Assembly: GCA_023489025.1 (NCBI GenBank)
Contig: JAMDCN010000146.1
Coordinates: 1 to 30,175 of the forward strand
DNA: 30,175 bases
From: Deltaproteobacteria bacterium
Lineage (GTDB): Bacteria > Desulfobacterota_E > Deferrimicrobia > Deferrimicrobiales > Deferrimicrobiaceae
Direction of reading: 5' to 3'
A model generated the notes under the pieces. That model ran no database searches. It was not told the DNA's origin and was given only the letters and a program-made list of their open reading frames with translations. Made by a program: the position numbers and the translations under genes. Below, piece after piece: positions 1-7,963 of this stretch (position 1 is the stretch's first letter; each line of letters opens with the position of its first letter).

Positions 1-133
1 CCTGACCGGGAAGGTCACCCGGCGCGTGAGCGACTGGCTGGTCGATCACATCGGCAAGGTGGACAAGGCGCTCGGAGCATTCCTCCGGGAGACCCAGGAA
101 ACGATCCGGAAGCGCCGCGGAGGGAAGGAGTGA
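1..133 (+). CDS. Bacteriohemerythrin, C-terminal end (partial)
   Basis: The window opens inside a gene whose last 43 codons can be read (frame starting at base 2, stop TGA 131-133). The visible end contains a WLVDHIGKVDKALGAFL stretch. This matches the last helix of bacteriohemerythrins, where a conserved His and an Asp five residues later (H-x4-D, here HIGKVD) are di-iron ligands. Known members bind O2 at a non-heme di-iron site and serve in oxygen storage, delivery or sensing in microaerobic and anaerobic bacteria. The N-terminal ligands lie outside the window, so the call rests on this one motif. The basic tail (RKRRGGKE) is unremarkable. Confidence 0.6.
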   Translation, partial: LTGKVTRRVSDWLVDHIGKVDKALGAFLRETQETIRKRRGGKE

Positions 134-176
134 TCGCCGGTCGGCCCGCGCGCCGAGCCGTTCCCGTCTTGTTGCC

Positions 177-560
177 ATGGCTTCCGAAAATTCCGGGCGT
201 TTGACGGTTGTCGTCCTTCAGGCCGACCATGCCGCCGGCCGGATCGCGACGTGCGCCTGTTGCGGCGTCCGGTTCCGCGAGCGGTCCGTGCGGCTCTGCC
301 TGTCGGACCCCTCGGGGATCTCCGGCGTGATCTGCCCCGAATGCATCCTCCAGGGGCCGAGGGGCGCGGCGCGGAGGATGCGGGTCCTTCTCGCGAGGCG
401 CCTGGCCTGCTCCCCCGTCCTGGCGGGGAGCCCTGAACAGCGGGATCTTGAGACCTGGCAGCGGTGGATGTCCCGGAAAGTCGAGGCCCTGGAAAGCGCA
501 GGATCGTTCCCGATGTCGGCGCGCCTGGCGGCGGTGCGGGAGATGCGGGAAACCCGGTGA
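177..560 (+). CDS. Small hypothetical protein with two CxxC motifs
   Basis: 127-residue protein I do not recognise. It has a CACC motif near residue 26 and a CPEC motif near residue 60, spaced as in a small zinc-ribbon-like fold, followed by a basic helical segment and a C-terminal half rich in Arg, Glu and Trp. Codon positions show the GC3 bias of neighbouring genes, which supports coding. No clear Shine-Dalgarno precedes the ATG at 177, so the start is uncertain. It lies 43 bp after the bacteriohemerythrin gene on the same strand and could be co-transcribed with it. Zinc binding is an inference from the Cys pairs only. Confidence 0.5.
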   Translation: MASENSGRLTVVVLQADHAAGRIATCACCGVRFRERSVRLCLSDPSGISGVICPECILQGPRGAARRMRVLLARRLACSPVLAGSPEQRDLETWQRWMSRKVEALESAGSFPMSARLAAVREMRETR

Positions 561-628
561 CGGCTTCACCCGCTGACGCGCTCGTCGAACTCGCGCTTTT
601 CCTCCCTGTTCGGTCGGCGCGGGCTCGC

Positions 629-686
629 GTTCAAATCCCCGTTGGCGGCAATGGGAAAAGAGTGGTGCCGAAGCGGGGATTTGAAC
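629..686. repeat. 13-bp inverted repeat involving the tRNA-Leu T arm
   Basis: GTTCAAATCCCCG at 629-641 is the exact reverse complement of CGGGGATTTGAAC at 674-686. The second arm is the T-arm region of the minus-strand tRNA-Leu gene. The arms are separated by 32 bp. In the tRNA primary transcript the downstream copy could pair with the T arm. Confidence 0.75.
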
Positions 687-749
687 CCCGACGAGCTTGC
701 GCTCACTAGACCCTGAATCTAGCGCGTCTGCCAGTTCCGCCACTTCGGC
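663..749 (-). tRNA. tRNA-Leu (anticodon CAG)
   Basis: The minus strand folds as a class II tRNA. The acceptor stem is GCCGAAG (749-743) pairing with CTTCGGC (673-667). The discriminator A is at 666 and an encoded CCA at 665-663. A D-arm with GGCAGACGC follows, then the anticodon stem CTAGA/TCTAG enclosing loop TTCAGGG (anticodon CAG). A long variable arm and the T-arm sequence GGTTCAAATCC complete the fold. The long variable arm and the anticodon identify leucine, reading CUG codons, which are expected to dominate in a genome this GC-rich. It is a stand-alone gene with its own promoter just upstream. Confidence 0.95.
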
Positions 750-768
750 ACGTCCGGCGGGAATTCCG

Positions 769-796
769 ATTATAGCAAAGCGCGTCGTCCAGGCAA
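769..796 (-). promoter_or_regulatory. Sigma70-type promoter of tRNA-Leu
   Basis: On the minus strand a perfect TATAAT (774-769) carries an extended TGC before it and lies 16 bp after TTGCCT (796-791; 4 of 6 matches to TTGACA). The predicted start near 762 gives a leader of about 13 nt before the mature tRNA 5' end at 749. Confidence 0.75.
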
Positions 797-854
797 CACC
801 GAAAGTGCGCCCGGCGCGTGCGTCGGGTCGCTTTGGCCGGTCGCAAGGGATAGG

Positions 855-992
855 ATGAATGAGTGCACCGAAGCGGCGGGCGCAGGGATCGGCTCACGGG
901 GAACGTTTCGGAAAATGAAAGGCAGGAATGGATTGAAAGAAACGCGACTGGTGATCGAAGCGCATCGCCGCGGGAATCGGGGGGGGGCGTGA
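855..992 (+). CDS. Putative 45-residue small ORF overlapping the rnr start
   Basis: An ATG at 855 is preceded by AAGGGATAGG, a plausible Shine-Dalgarno, and opens a 45-codon frame ending at TGA 990-992. That stop overlaps the likely GTG start of rnr (989-991) in a GTGA arrangement typical of translational coupling. The peptide is basic at its end (ETRLVIEAHRRGNRGG) and I do not recognise it. A shorter version could start at ATG 915. A run of nine G (979-987) lies just before the stop, so a single-base error there would change the relationship to rnr. It could be a leader peptide, a short real gene, or noise. Confidence 0.3.
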   Translation: MNECTEAAGAGIGSRGTFRKMKGRNGLKETRLVIEAHRRGNRGGA

Positions 993-3220
993 GGGACAGG
1001 CAATACTGGGGGAGCTGGCTCCGGAAGAACGCCGAGCGGGTCCGGCCCGAGATCGCTTCCGTGCGCGACTGGTACAAGGCCGCGGGCGTGACGAAGGAGG
1101 AACGGCGGATCTTCCGCGCGGCGCTCAAGAGCGCCGGCGAAAAGGAGGAGCCGCGCAAGGCCGGGAAATTCAAGCGGCGCCGAGAGCCGGCAGAGGGGGC
1201 TGGGGTCCCGCACGGCGCGCCGAAGGGGGCGGTCTCGCGGGGAACCGGGGGGCCGGTTGTCGAAGGACGGCTCCGGTTCACGCGCGACGGCCGGCCGCTC
1301 GTCATCCCGGATTCCGAAGAGGGGCCGGTCGTCCGGGTCCCCGGGCATGCCCTCGGCGGGGCGTGGCCCAAGGACCGCGTCGTCGTTCGCCTCGAGAGGC
1401 GGCGCGGCGGCGCGCCGGCCTATGGCAGGATCGTGCGCGTCGTGGAGCGCGGGATCCGGACCTTTGTCGGGCGATTTGTGGCGGCCGGGGACGGACATTA
1501 TGTCCGCTTTCGAGACCGCGAGGCCGACCTGCGCCTGCCGGCGGAGCTCGCGGACGGCGTGAAACCCGAGCCGGGCGACCTCGTCGAGGCGGAGGTCTCC
1601 GGCTACCCCGGCCGGGACGAGGAAGGGCGTGTGCGGATCGTCGACGTTCTCGGGAAGGATTACACGATGGAGACGATCGCACGGGCGGTGACCGCCGCGC
1701 GCGACATCCCCGTGGAGTTCTCCGCCGCGGCAAAAGCGGAGGCCGCCGCGATCCCGAAGACGGTGCGTTGCGACGGGAAGGACGGCGGGGGGGAATCGGC
1801 GGGTCCCTTGCGCCGCGTGGATCAGCGGCACTTGCCGTTCGTCACGATCGACGGGGAGGACGCCCGCGACTTCGACGACGCGGTCTGCCTCGTCGAGGAG
1901 GGGGAACGGGTGCGCCTGCTCGTCGCCATCGCGGACGTCTCCCATTACGTGCCGGTCGGCTCGGCGATCGACCGCGACGCCTATCTGCGCGGGACGAGCG
2001 TCTATTTCCCGGACCGGGCCGTCCCGATGCTTCCACCCGAGCTCTCGGAAGGGGTGTGCAGCCTCAAGCCCGGCGTCAACCGGCTGGCGATGACGGTGGA
2101 CATCCCCATCAGCCCGCAGGGGAGGACGGGGCCGCCGTCGTTCCACCCGTCCGTGATCCGGAGCCGGGCCCGGCTGACCTACGACGAGGTGCACGAGATC
2201 CTCGCCGGCGAGGGGGGGAGGGAACCGAAGGGGCGGATCACGACGGCCGTCGTCGCGATGCTGAAGAAGATGGAAGCGCTGGCCGGCCGGCTGGCGCTGG
2301 CCCGCGCCGACCGGGGCTCCCTCGATTTCGATCTCCCCGAGGCGAAGATCGTCGTGTCCGCCGGGATGCCGGTCAGGGTCGAGGCCGACCCCCGGTTCGA
2401 GTCGCACCGGCTCATCGAGGAGTTCATGCTCCTGGCCAACACGGCCGTGGCGGAGTTCCTCGCGGGGCGCGACTTCCCCTTCCTTTTCCGGATCCACGAG
2501 CCGCCGGCGCCGGACCGGCTGGAGGAGTTCGAGGATGCTGCGGCGCGGCTGCTGCGGCGGACGCATGTCACGGACCGGCGCGACGTGGCTTCCCGGCTTC
2601 AGGCATGGGCGGCCGCCGCCCGGGGAGGGAAGTACGAGAAGCACATCAACATGCTGCTGCTGCGCAGCCTGATGCTGGCGCGCTACGGGCCGGAGGAGAA
2701 GGGGCACTTCGGGCTGGCGCTGTCCCGCTACACCCACTTCACGTCGCCGATCCGGCGCTACCCCGACCTGATCGTCCACCGGGTCCTCAAGGCGGCACTT
2801 GGGGACGCGGGTTCCGGGCCATACCTGCGGATGCTCTCCGACACGGGCGCCGAGATCGGGTCGCACCTGAGCGGGCGGGAACGGGCCGCCATGGAGGCCG
2901 AGCGCGACGTCGAACAGCGTGCCAAGGCGCTCCTGATGTCGGCCCGGATCGGGGAGGCCTTCGAAGGGGTCATCTCCTCCGTCATCAAGGCCGGGCTCTT
3001 CGTCGAGCTGGCCGATCAATACGTCGAGGGGTTCGTGCATTCCTCGACCCTCCGGGACGACGTCTACCGGTTCTCGGAGGACCGCGCGGAATGGTACGGG
3101 GTCCTCAGGAAACGGCGGCTGTCGCTCGGCGACCGGGTCCTCGTGCGGGTCCGCAGGGCCGACGTGGAGCGGGGGGAGATCGATTTCCTTTTCATTGAAA
3201 AGGTCCCGGAATCCCCCTAA
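989..3220 (+). CDS. rnr: Ribonuclease R (RNB-family 3'-5' exoribonuclease)
   Basis: RNase R degrades structured RNA processively from the 3' end in the cytoplasm. A short winged-helix-like N-terminus comes first, then a basic Lys/Arg linker and cold-shock OB segments (around PGDLVEAEVSGYPGR). The RNB catalytic domain follows, with the diagnostic TIDGEDARDFDDAV motif whose Asp residues bind Mg2+, and the HFTSPIRRYPDL motif. A C-terminal S1 domain starts at GEAFEGVISSVIKAGLFVEL. At 743 aa from GTG 989 the length suits the family. An in-frame GTG at 863 would add 42 residues, but these look unlike family N-termini and their codon use is poor, so I prefer 989, which overlaps the stop of an upstream small ORF. 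The E. coli-style lysine-rich tail after S1 is absent. Confidence 0.93.
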   Translation: MRDRQYWGSWLRKNAERVRPEIASVRDWYKAAGVTKEERRIFRAALKSAGEKEEPRKAGKFKRRREPAEGAGVPHGAPKGAVSRGTGGPVVEGRLRFTRDGRPLVIPDSEEGPVVRVPGHALGGAWPKDRVVVRLERRRGGAPAYGRIVRVVERGIRTFVGRFVAAGDGHYVRFRDREADLRLPAELADGVKPEPGDLVEAEVSGYPGRDEEGRVRIVDVLGKDYTMETIARAVTAARDIPVEFSAAAKAEAAAIPKTVRCDGKDGGGESAGPLRRVDQRHLPFVTIDGEDARDFDDAVCLVEEGERVRLLVAIADVSHYVPVGSAIDRDAYLRGTSVYFPDRAVPMLPPELSEGVCSLKPGVNRLAMTVDIPISPQGRTGPPSFHPSVIRSRARLTYDEVHEILAGEGGREPKGRITTAVVAMLKKMEALAGRLALARADRGSLDFDLPEAKIVVSAGMPVRVEADPRFESHRLIEEFMLLANTAVAEFLAGRDFPFLFRIHEPPAPDRLEEFEDAAARLLRRTHVTDRRDVASRLQAWAAAARGGKYEKHINMLLLRSLMLARYGPEEKGHFGLALSRYTHFTSPIRRYPDLIVHRVLKAALGDAGSGPYLRMLSDTGAEIGSHLSGRERAAMEAERDVEQRAKALLMSARIGEAFEGVISSVIKAGLFVELADQYVEGFVHSSTLRDDVYRFSEDRAEWYGVLRKRRLSLGDRVLVRVRRADVERGEIDFLFIEKVPESP

Positions 3221-3243
3221 AATAGGACCCAATCGGAGGAGGC

Positions 3244-4416
3244 ATGGTCCGGAAGATCCTGCTGGCGGAAGACAGCCCGACCATCCAGAAGGTTTTCGAA
3301 CTGTCGCTGGCGAAGTCGGACGTCGCGCTGACGATGATCGACAACGGCGAGGACGCCGTCCGCCTGGCGGCCGAGATCGCGCCCGACCTCGTCGTGGCCG
3401 ATGTCTCCCTTCCCGTGAAGGACGGGTTCGAGGTCGCGGCGGAGCTTCGCCGGTCGGAGAAGACGAAAGGGTGCCCGGTCCTTGTCCTCGCCGGCTCCCT
3501 GGCGCCGTTCGACGAGGACCGGTTCAAGGGGTCGGGCGCCGACGGCGTGCTGTTCAAACCGTTCGAGTCCCGGGAATTGGTGAACAAGGTCGAGGAGATG
3601 TTCCGGAGCCGCGAAGAGGCGGCGCCGGCCGGGAAGGAAGAGGCCGCGGCGGCGGGGCCGGAGCCGTGGGATTTCAGCGACGTCCTGGAGGAGGTCGAAG
3701 CCGAGACGGCCGGGAAATCGGTTCCTGCGGCCGCTTCACGGGCCGAAGATCCGTTCGGAGGGGCCGGGGGCGCTCTTGGGAGGGAGAAGCAGGCCGCCTC
3801 CCTGGGCGAGTTCGACGTGTCGCTGGAGGATCTCGAAGAGCCGCCAAGGGCGGCGGAGCCGGCGGCACCGCCGGAACCCCTCATGCCGGAGGAATCCCCG
3901 CCCGTCACGGCGGCGCACATCGAGGAGTCTCCCGTCCTCGATGCCCCGCCGGCAATCACCGACCTGTCGCCTGCGCTCGAAGAGGTCGAGGAACTCGAGG
4001 AGATCGAGGAACTGGAGGAGGTCGACATGCTGGATCAAGCGGCTGCCCAAGCCGCTCCGACGGCGCCGGAGACCCCGGAGCCGCCCCCCGTTCCGCCCGA
4101 GGCGCCGCCTCTCGCCCCGACTCCGCCCCAGGCCGCCGCGGTCGCGGAGATCCCCCTCCCGTCCCTTCCCGACGCCCTGCGGGAGCAGTTTTCCGCCCGC
4201 GCGACGGAGATCTACGAGAAGGTCGTCGCGGAAACGGTCGAAAAGGTCCTGTGGGAGTGGATGGACCGCCTCTCCCAGGAGTTCTCGGCGAAGATCCGGG
4301 AATCGGTCGAGGCCGTCGCATGGGAGGTGATCCCCGCGACCGCCGAGACGCTCATCCGGGAGGAGATCGCCCGGATCCGCGCCCAGTTCGAGAAGAATCC
4401 TCCTTCAAGCCGGTGA
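3244..4416 (+). CDS. Response regulator with acidic linker and C-terminal helical domain
   Basis: Residues 1-120 are a CheY-like receiver: acidic pair E9-D10, phospho-acceptor D53 in DLVVADVSLP, and the conserved Lys in VLFKPF. A disordered Glu/Pro/Ala-rich linker follows (about 125-300). It includes an acidic tandem motif of EELEE/EEIEE type near residues 240-260 and a Pro-rich stretch. The last 80 residues are helical, ending in a WEVIPATAETLIREEI segment of a kind I associate with response regulators of deltaproteobacteria. No DNA-binding or enzymatic output domain is visible, so it probably signals through protein contacts. It has a strong Shine-Dalgarno (GGAGGAGG) 23 bp after rnr. No histidine kinase is nearby. 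Confidence 0.85.
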   Translation: MVRKILLAEDSPTIQKVFELSLAKSDVALTMIDNGEDAVRLAAEIAPDLVVADVSLPVKDGFEVAAELRRSEKTKGCPVLVLAGSLAPFDEDRFKGSGADGVLFKPFESRELVNKVEEMFRSREEAAPAGKEEAAAAGPEPWDFSDVLEEVEAETAGKSVPAAASRAEDPFGGAGGALGREKQAASLGEFDVSLEDLEEPPRAAEPAAPPEPLMPEESPPVTAAHIEESPVLDAPPAITDLSPALEEVEELEEIEELEEVDMLDQAAAQAAPTAPETPEPPPVPPEAPPLAPTPPQAAAVAEIPLPSLPDALREQFSARATEIYEKVVAETVEKVLWEWMDRLSQEFSAKIRESVEAVAWEVIPATAETLIREEIARIRAQFEKNPPSSR

Positions 4417-4438
4417 CGCGTCGCACGCCGGGATGCTT

Positions 4439-4464
4439 CGGGGCGGAAGGTCTTTCCCGCCCCG
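4439..4464 (+). other. GC-rich hairpin between the response regulator and valS
   Basis: GGGGCGG (4440-4446) pairs with CCGCCCC (4457-4463), extendable by a C-G pair, around a 10-nt loop. No U-tract follows, so it is not a classical intrinsic terminator. It may attenuate or stabilise the transcript, or be chance in a GC-rich gap. Confidence 0.35.
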
Positions 4465-4496
4465 GCCGGTGAATCCCTCATTGGAGCCGCTCACGG

Positions 4497-7145
4497 ATGG
4501 GATCCCAGGATAAGGACAAGGCGTACGACCCCAAGGGGATCGAGCCGCGCCTGTATGCCGCCTGGCTGGAAAAGAACCTTTTCCGCGCCGACCCGCGCCG
4601 GCCCGGCGTGCCGTACTGCATCGTCATCCCGCCGCCCAACGTCACGGGTTCCCTCCACATGGGGCACGCGCTGAACGTGACGCTCCAGGATGTCCTCATC
4701 CGGTACCACCGGATGCTCGGGGACAACGTCCTTTGGGTCCCCGGCACCGACCACGCCGGGATCGCCACGCAGAACGTCGTGGAGCGGCTCCTGGCGAACG
4801 AGGGGGCCGACCGGCAGACGCTCGGGCGCGGGGAGTTCGTGGAGCGCGTCTGGAGGTGGAAGGAGGAGAGCGGGGGGACGATCCTGCGGCAGCTCAAGCG
4901 CCTGGGCGCCGCCTGCGACTGGAGCCGCGAGCGGTTCACGATGGACGAGGGGCTCTCTCGCGCCGTCCGCGAGGCGTTCGTCCGGCTCTACCGGAAGGGG
5001 CTTATCTACCGCGGCCGCTACATCATCAACTGGTGCCCCCGCTGCCGCACGGCGCTCTCCGACCTCGAGGTCTCCTACGAGGAGACGAAGGGGACTCTCT
5101 ATTACATCCGGTACCCCGAGCTCTCGGGGCGCCGCGGGGTCGTCGTGGCGACGACACGGCCCGAAACGATGTTGGGCGACACGGCCGTCGCGGTCAACCC
5201 GGCGGACGCGCGGTACGCCGGCCGGCTCGGAATGACGCTGCGCCTCCCCCTCGTGGGCCGGCCGATCCCGCTCATCGCCGACCCGATGGTGGACAAGGAG
5301 TTCGGGACCGGCGCCGTCAAGATCACGCCGTCCCACGACGCCAACGACTTCGAGGTGGCCGGGCGGCACGAGCTCCCGGCCGTCCGGGTGATCGACGAAT
5401 CGGGGATGATGACGGCCGAGGCCGGGGCGTTCGCGGGGATGGACCGGTTCGCCTGCCGCAAGGCCGTCGTGGAGAAACTCGGCGCCCAGGGGCTGCTGGA
5501 AAAGGAGGAGCCGTACCTCCACAACGTCGGGCGGTGCTACCGGTGCCGCACCGTCGTCGAGCCGGCCGAGAGCATCCAATGGTTCGTCCGGACGAAGCCG
5601 CTCGCGGAGCCGGCGATGAGGGCGGTTCGCGAGGGAGAAACGCGGATCATCCCGCCCCAGTGGGAGAAGACCTACTTCGAGTGGATGGAGAACATCCGCG
5701 ACTGGTGCATCTCCCGCCAGATCTGGTGGGGGCACCGGATCCCGGCGTATCACTGCCCGGCGTGCGGGCTCACGATGGTCGAGTCGTCGGCCCCTTCCCG
5801 GTGCGCCTCCTGCGGCGCCTCCGACATCCGGCAGGAAACCGACGTCCTCGACACCTGGTTCTCGTCGGCCCTGTGGCCGTTCTCGACCCTCGGCTGGCCC
5901 GATGCGACGGAAGACATGGCCCGCTACTACCCGACCGCGGCGCTCGTCACGGGGTTCGACATCCTCTTCTTCTGGGTCGCCCGGATGATGATGATGGGGA
6001 TCGCCTTCACCGGAAAGGCGCCGTTCCGCGACGTCGTCATCCACGCCCTCGTGCGCGACGCGGAAGGGCAGAAGATGAGCAAGACGCGCGGCAACGTCAT
6101 CGACCCGCTCGAGGTGATGGATCGCTACGGGACCGACGCCTTCCGGTTCACCCTCGTCGCCCTGGCGGCCCAGGGGCGCGACATCCGGATGTCCGACGAC
6201 CGGATCGAGGGGTACCGCAACTTCATGAACAAGATCTTCCAGGCGGGCCGGTTCGTCCGGATGCACGTCGACGAGCGGACCCCCCGGGAGCTGCCGGAGG
6301 AGCTGCCGGTCATCGACCGGTGGATCCTCTCGCGTCTCCAGCGGGCCATCGACGAGGTCCGGCGGGGGCTGGACGAATACCGTTTCAACGACGCCGGGTC
6401 GTCCTTCTACCAGTTCGTCTGGCACGAGTTCTGCGACTGGTACGTCGAGATGATCAAGCCGTCGCTCGCCCCCGAGGCCGACCCCGACGCGCGGACGCGG
6501 CAGCGGGCCGCGCTCCTCTCGGTCTTCGAGACGATCCTGGCCCTGGGGCATCCGTTCATCCCGTTCATCACGGAGGAGATCTGGACGTCTCTCCCGGGGA
6601 CGCGGGAGAACCTCCTGCTCGTCCCGTACCCGCAGGCGGACGCCGGGAGGGCGGACGTCGACGTCGAGGACGACATGGGGCACCTCATGGAGGTGATCCG
6701 CGCGGTCCGGAATATCCGGAGCGAGCTGAACGTGCCGCCGGCCCGCAAGGTCGAGGTCCGGCTGAAGGGGAAGGAGGAGGACCTCGCCTTCCTGCGCGAC
6801 CACGAGGAGATCCTCCGGCGGCTCGCGCGGGCGGCGAAGGTGTCTTACATGGAGCCGGAGTACATCCCCGTCCAGGACGCCACGGCGGTGGTCAACGACA
6901 TCGAGGTCTGCCTGCCGCTCGCCGGGCTCATCGACTTCCGCCAGGAGGCGGCGCGGCTGCGGAAGGAGATCGAGAAGGCGCGCGCCGAGCTCGCGGCGGT
7001 GACGGCGAAGCTCGGGAACGAGAAGTTCGTGGCGAACGCCTCCTCCGACATCGTCGAGGCCCACAGGACCCGGGAAGCCGACCTCGGCGAGAAGCTCGAA
7101 AAGCTCTCGAAGAACCTCGACCTGGTGACCCGGTACCTCACGTGA
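4497..7145 (+). CDS. valS: Valine--tRNA ligase
   Basis: Class I aminoacyl-tRNA synthetase that charges tRNA-Val in the cytoplasm. The HIGH-type motif is in PPNVTGSLHMGHAL (about residues 45-58) and the KMSKS-type loop is KMSKT (526-530). Between them are the CP1 editing domain (TTRPETMLGDTAV, then SHDANDFEVA), which hydrolyses mischarged Thr-tRNA, and CxxC zinc-ribbon pairs (CPRC; CPAC...CASC). The anticodon-binding helical domain follows, and the protein ends in the long coiled coil typical of ValRS (about 815-882). At 882 aa it has the usual length. The ATG at 4497 follows GGAG 14 bp upstream. The stop overlaps the GTG start of nadC. Confidence 0.97.
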   Translation: MGSQDKDKAYDPKGIEPRLYAAWLEKNLFRADPRRPGVPYCIVIPPPNVTGSLHMGHALNVTLQDVLIRYHRMLGDNVLWVPGTDHAGIATQNVVERLLANEGADRQTLGRGEFVERVWRWKEESGGTILRQLKRLGAACDWSRERFTMDEGLSRAVREAFVRLYRKGLIYRGRYIINWCPRCRTALSDLEVSYEETKGTLYYIRYPELSGRRGVVVATTRPETMLGDTAVAVNPADARYAGRLGMTLRLPLVGRPIPLIADPMVDKEFGTGAVKITPSHDANDFEVAGRHELPAVRVIDESGMMTAEAGAFAGMDRFACRKAVVEKLGAQGLLEKEEPYLHNVGRCYRCRTVVEPAESIQWFVRTKPLAEPAMRAVREGETRIIPPQWEKTYFEWMENIRDWCISRQIWWGHRIPAYHCPACGLTMVESSAPSRCASCGASDIRQETDVLDTWFSSALWPFSTLGWPDATEDMARYYPTAALVTGFDILFFWVARMMMMGIAFTGKAPFRDVVIHALVRDAEGQKMSKTRGNVIDPLEVMDRYGTDAFRFTLVALAAQGRDIRMSDDRIEGYRNFMNKIFQAGRFVRMHVDERTPRELPEELPVIDRWILSRLQRAIDEVRRGLDEYRFNDAGSSFYQFVWHEFCDWYVEMIKPSLAPEADPDARTRQRAALLSVFETILALGHPFIPFITEEIWTSLPGTRENLLLVPYPQADAGRADVDVEDDMGHLMEVIRAVRNIRSELNVPPARKVEVRLKGKEEDLAFLRDHEEILRRLARAAKVSYMEPEYIPVQDATAVVNDIEVCLPLAGLIDFRQEAARLRKEIEKARAELAAVTAKLGNEKFVANASSDIVEAHRTREADLGEKLEKLSKNLDLVTRYLT

Positions 7146-7963
7146 TCCGGCGCCTGGACTACGCGGACCTCGTCCGGGACGCGCTGCGCGAGGACGCCCC
7201 GTACGGCGATCCGTTCGGGTCCTCGTTCCCGCAGAGGCGGAATGGCGTTTTCATCGCGGGGGAGGCGGGCGTCATCTGCGGCGGGCCCGTCGCCGTCGAG
7301 GTGTTCCTCCAGGTTGATCCGGAGGCCGCCGTCTCGTTCGTGGCGGAGGGGCGGCGCGTGGCGAACGGCGAGCGGGTGGGGGAGGCCGAAGGGGCGGCCG
7401 CCGCGCTCCTGCGCGGGGAGCGGGTGGCGCTCAACTTCCTCCAGCGCCTCTCCGGGATCGCCACTCTGACGGCGCGGTTCGTGGACCTCGTCGCCCCGTA
7501 CGGGACGAAGGTCCTCGACACCCGCAAGACGACACCGCTGCTCCGGGTCCTGGAAAAATACGCCGTCCGCGTCGGCGGGGGGGCGAACCACCGCTTCTCG
7601 CTCTCCGACGGAGTCCTCGTCAAGGAGAATGCCATCCGGGCCGCGGGTGGGATTGCGAAAGCGGTCGCCGCCGCGCGGGCGAGCGTCCCCCACCTGGCGC
7701 GGGTCGAGGTCGAGGTGGAGACGCTGGAGGAGGCGGAGGACGCGGTCGCGGCGGGGGCCGACGCCCTGCTCCTCGACAACATGCCCCCGGTGCGGGTTGC
7801 CGAGGCGGTCCGGCGGTACGCGGGATCCGTCTTCCTCGAAGCGTCGGGCGGCATCCGCCTCGACAACGTCATGGAATATGCGCGGGCCGGCGTGGCGGCC
7901 GTCTCGATCGGCGCACTGACCCACTCGGCGCCGGCCCTCGACATCGCGTTCGAGCTCCTCTGA
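7142..7963 (+). CDS. nadC: Nicotinate-nucleotide pyrophosphorylase (carboxylating), QPRTase
   Basis: NadC converts quinolinate and PRPP to nicotinate mononucleotide, CO2 and PPi in de novo NAD synthesis. The 273-residue product shows the family signatures: LNFLQRLSGIAT, the TKVLDTRKTTPLLR active-site segment, GGGANHRFSLSDGVLVKENA, the EVEVETLEEAEDAVAAGAD strand-helix and the EASGGIRLDNV phosphate-binding loop. The start is GTG 7142, overlapping the valS stop by four bases, so translation is probably coupled. Its own stop overlaps the next start (TGATG). No nadA or nadB lies in the window. Confidence 0.95.
   Translation: MIRRLDYADLVRDALREDAPYGDPFGSSFPQRRNGVFIAGEAGVICGGPVAVEVFLQVDPEAAVSFVAEGRRVANGERVGEAEGAAAALLRGERVALNFLQRLSGIATLTARFVDLVAPYGTKVLDTRKTTPLLRVLEKYAVRVGGGANHRFSLSDGVLVKENAIRAAGGIAKAVAAARASVPHLARVEVEVETLEEAEDAVAAGADALLLDNMPPVRVAEAVRRYAGSVFLEASGGIRLDNVMEYARAGVAAVSIGALTHSAPALDIAFELL

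Noticed and set aside
770..3232. An 820-codon minus-strand frame opposite rnr
   Set aside because: It mirrors a clearly coding RNase R gene and has low-complexity, domain-free translation.
4439..4464. The hairpin before valS as an intrinsic terminator or T-box
   Set aside because: There is no U-tract, and the space is too short for a T-box leader with specifier and antiterminator elements.
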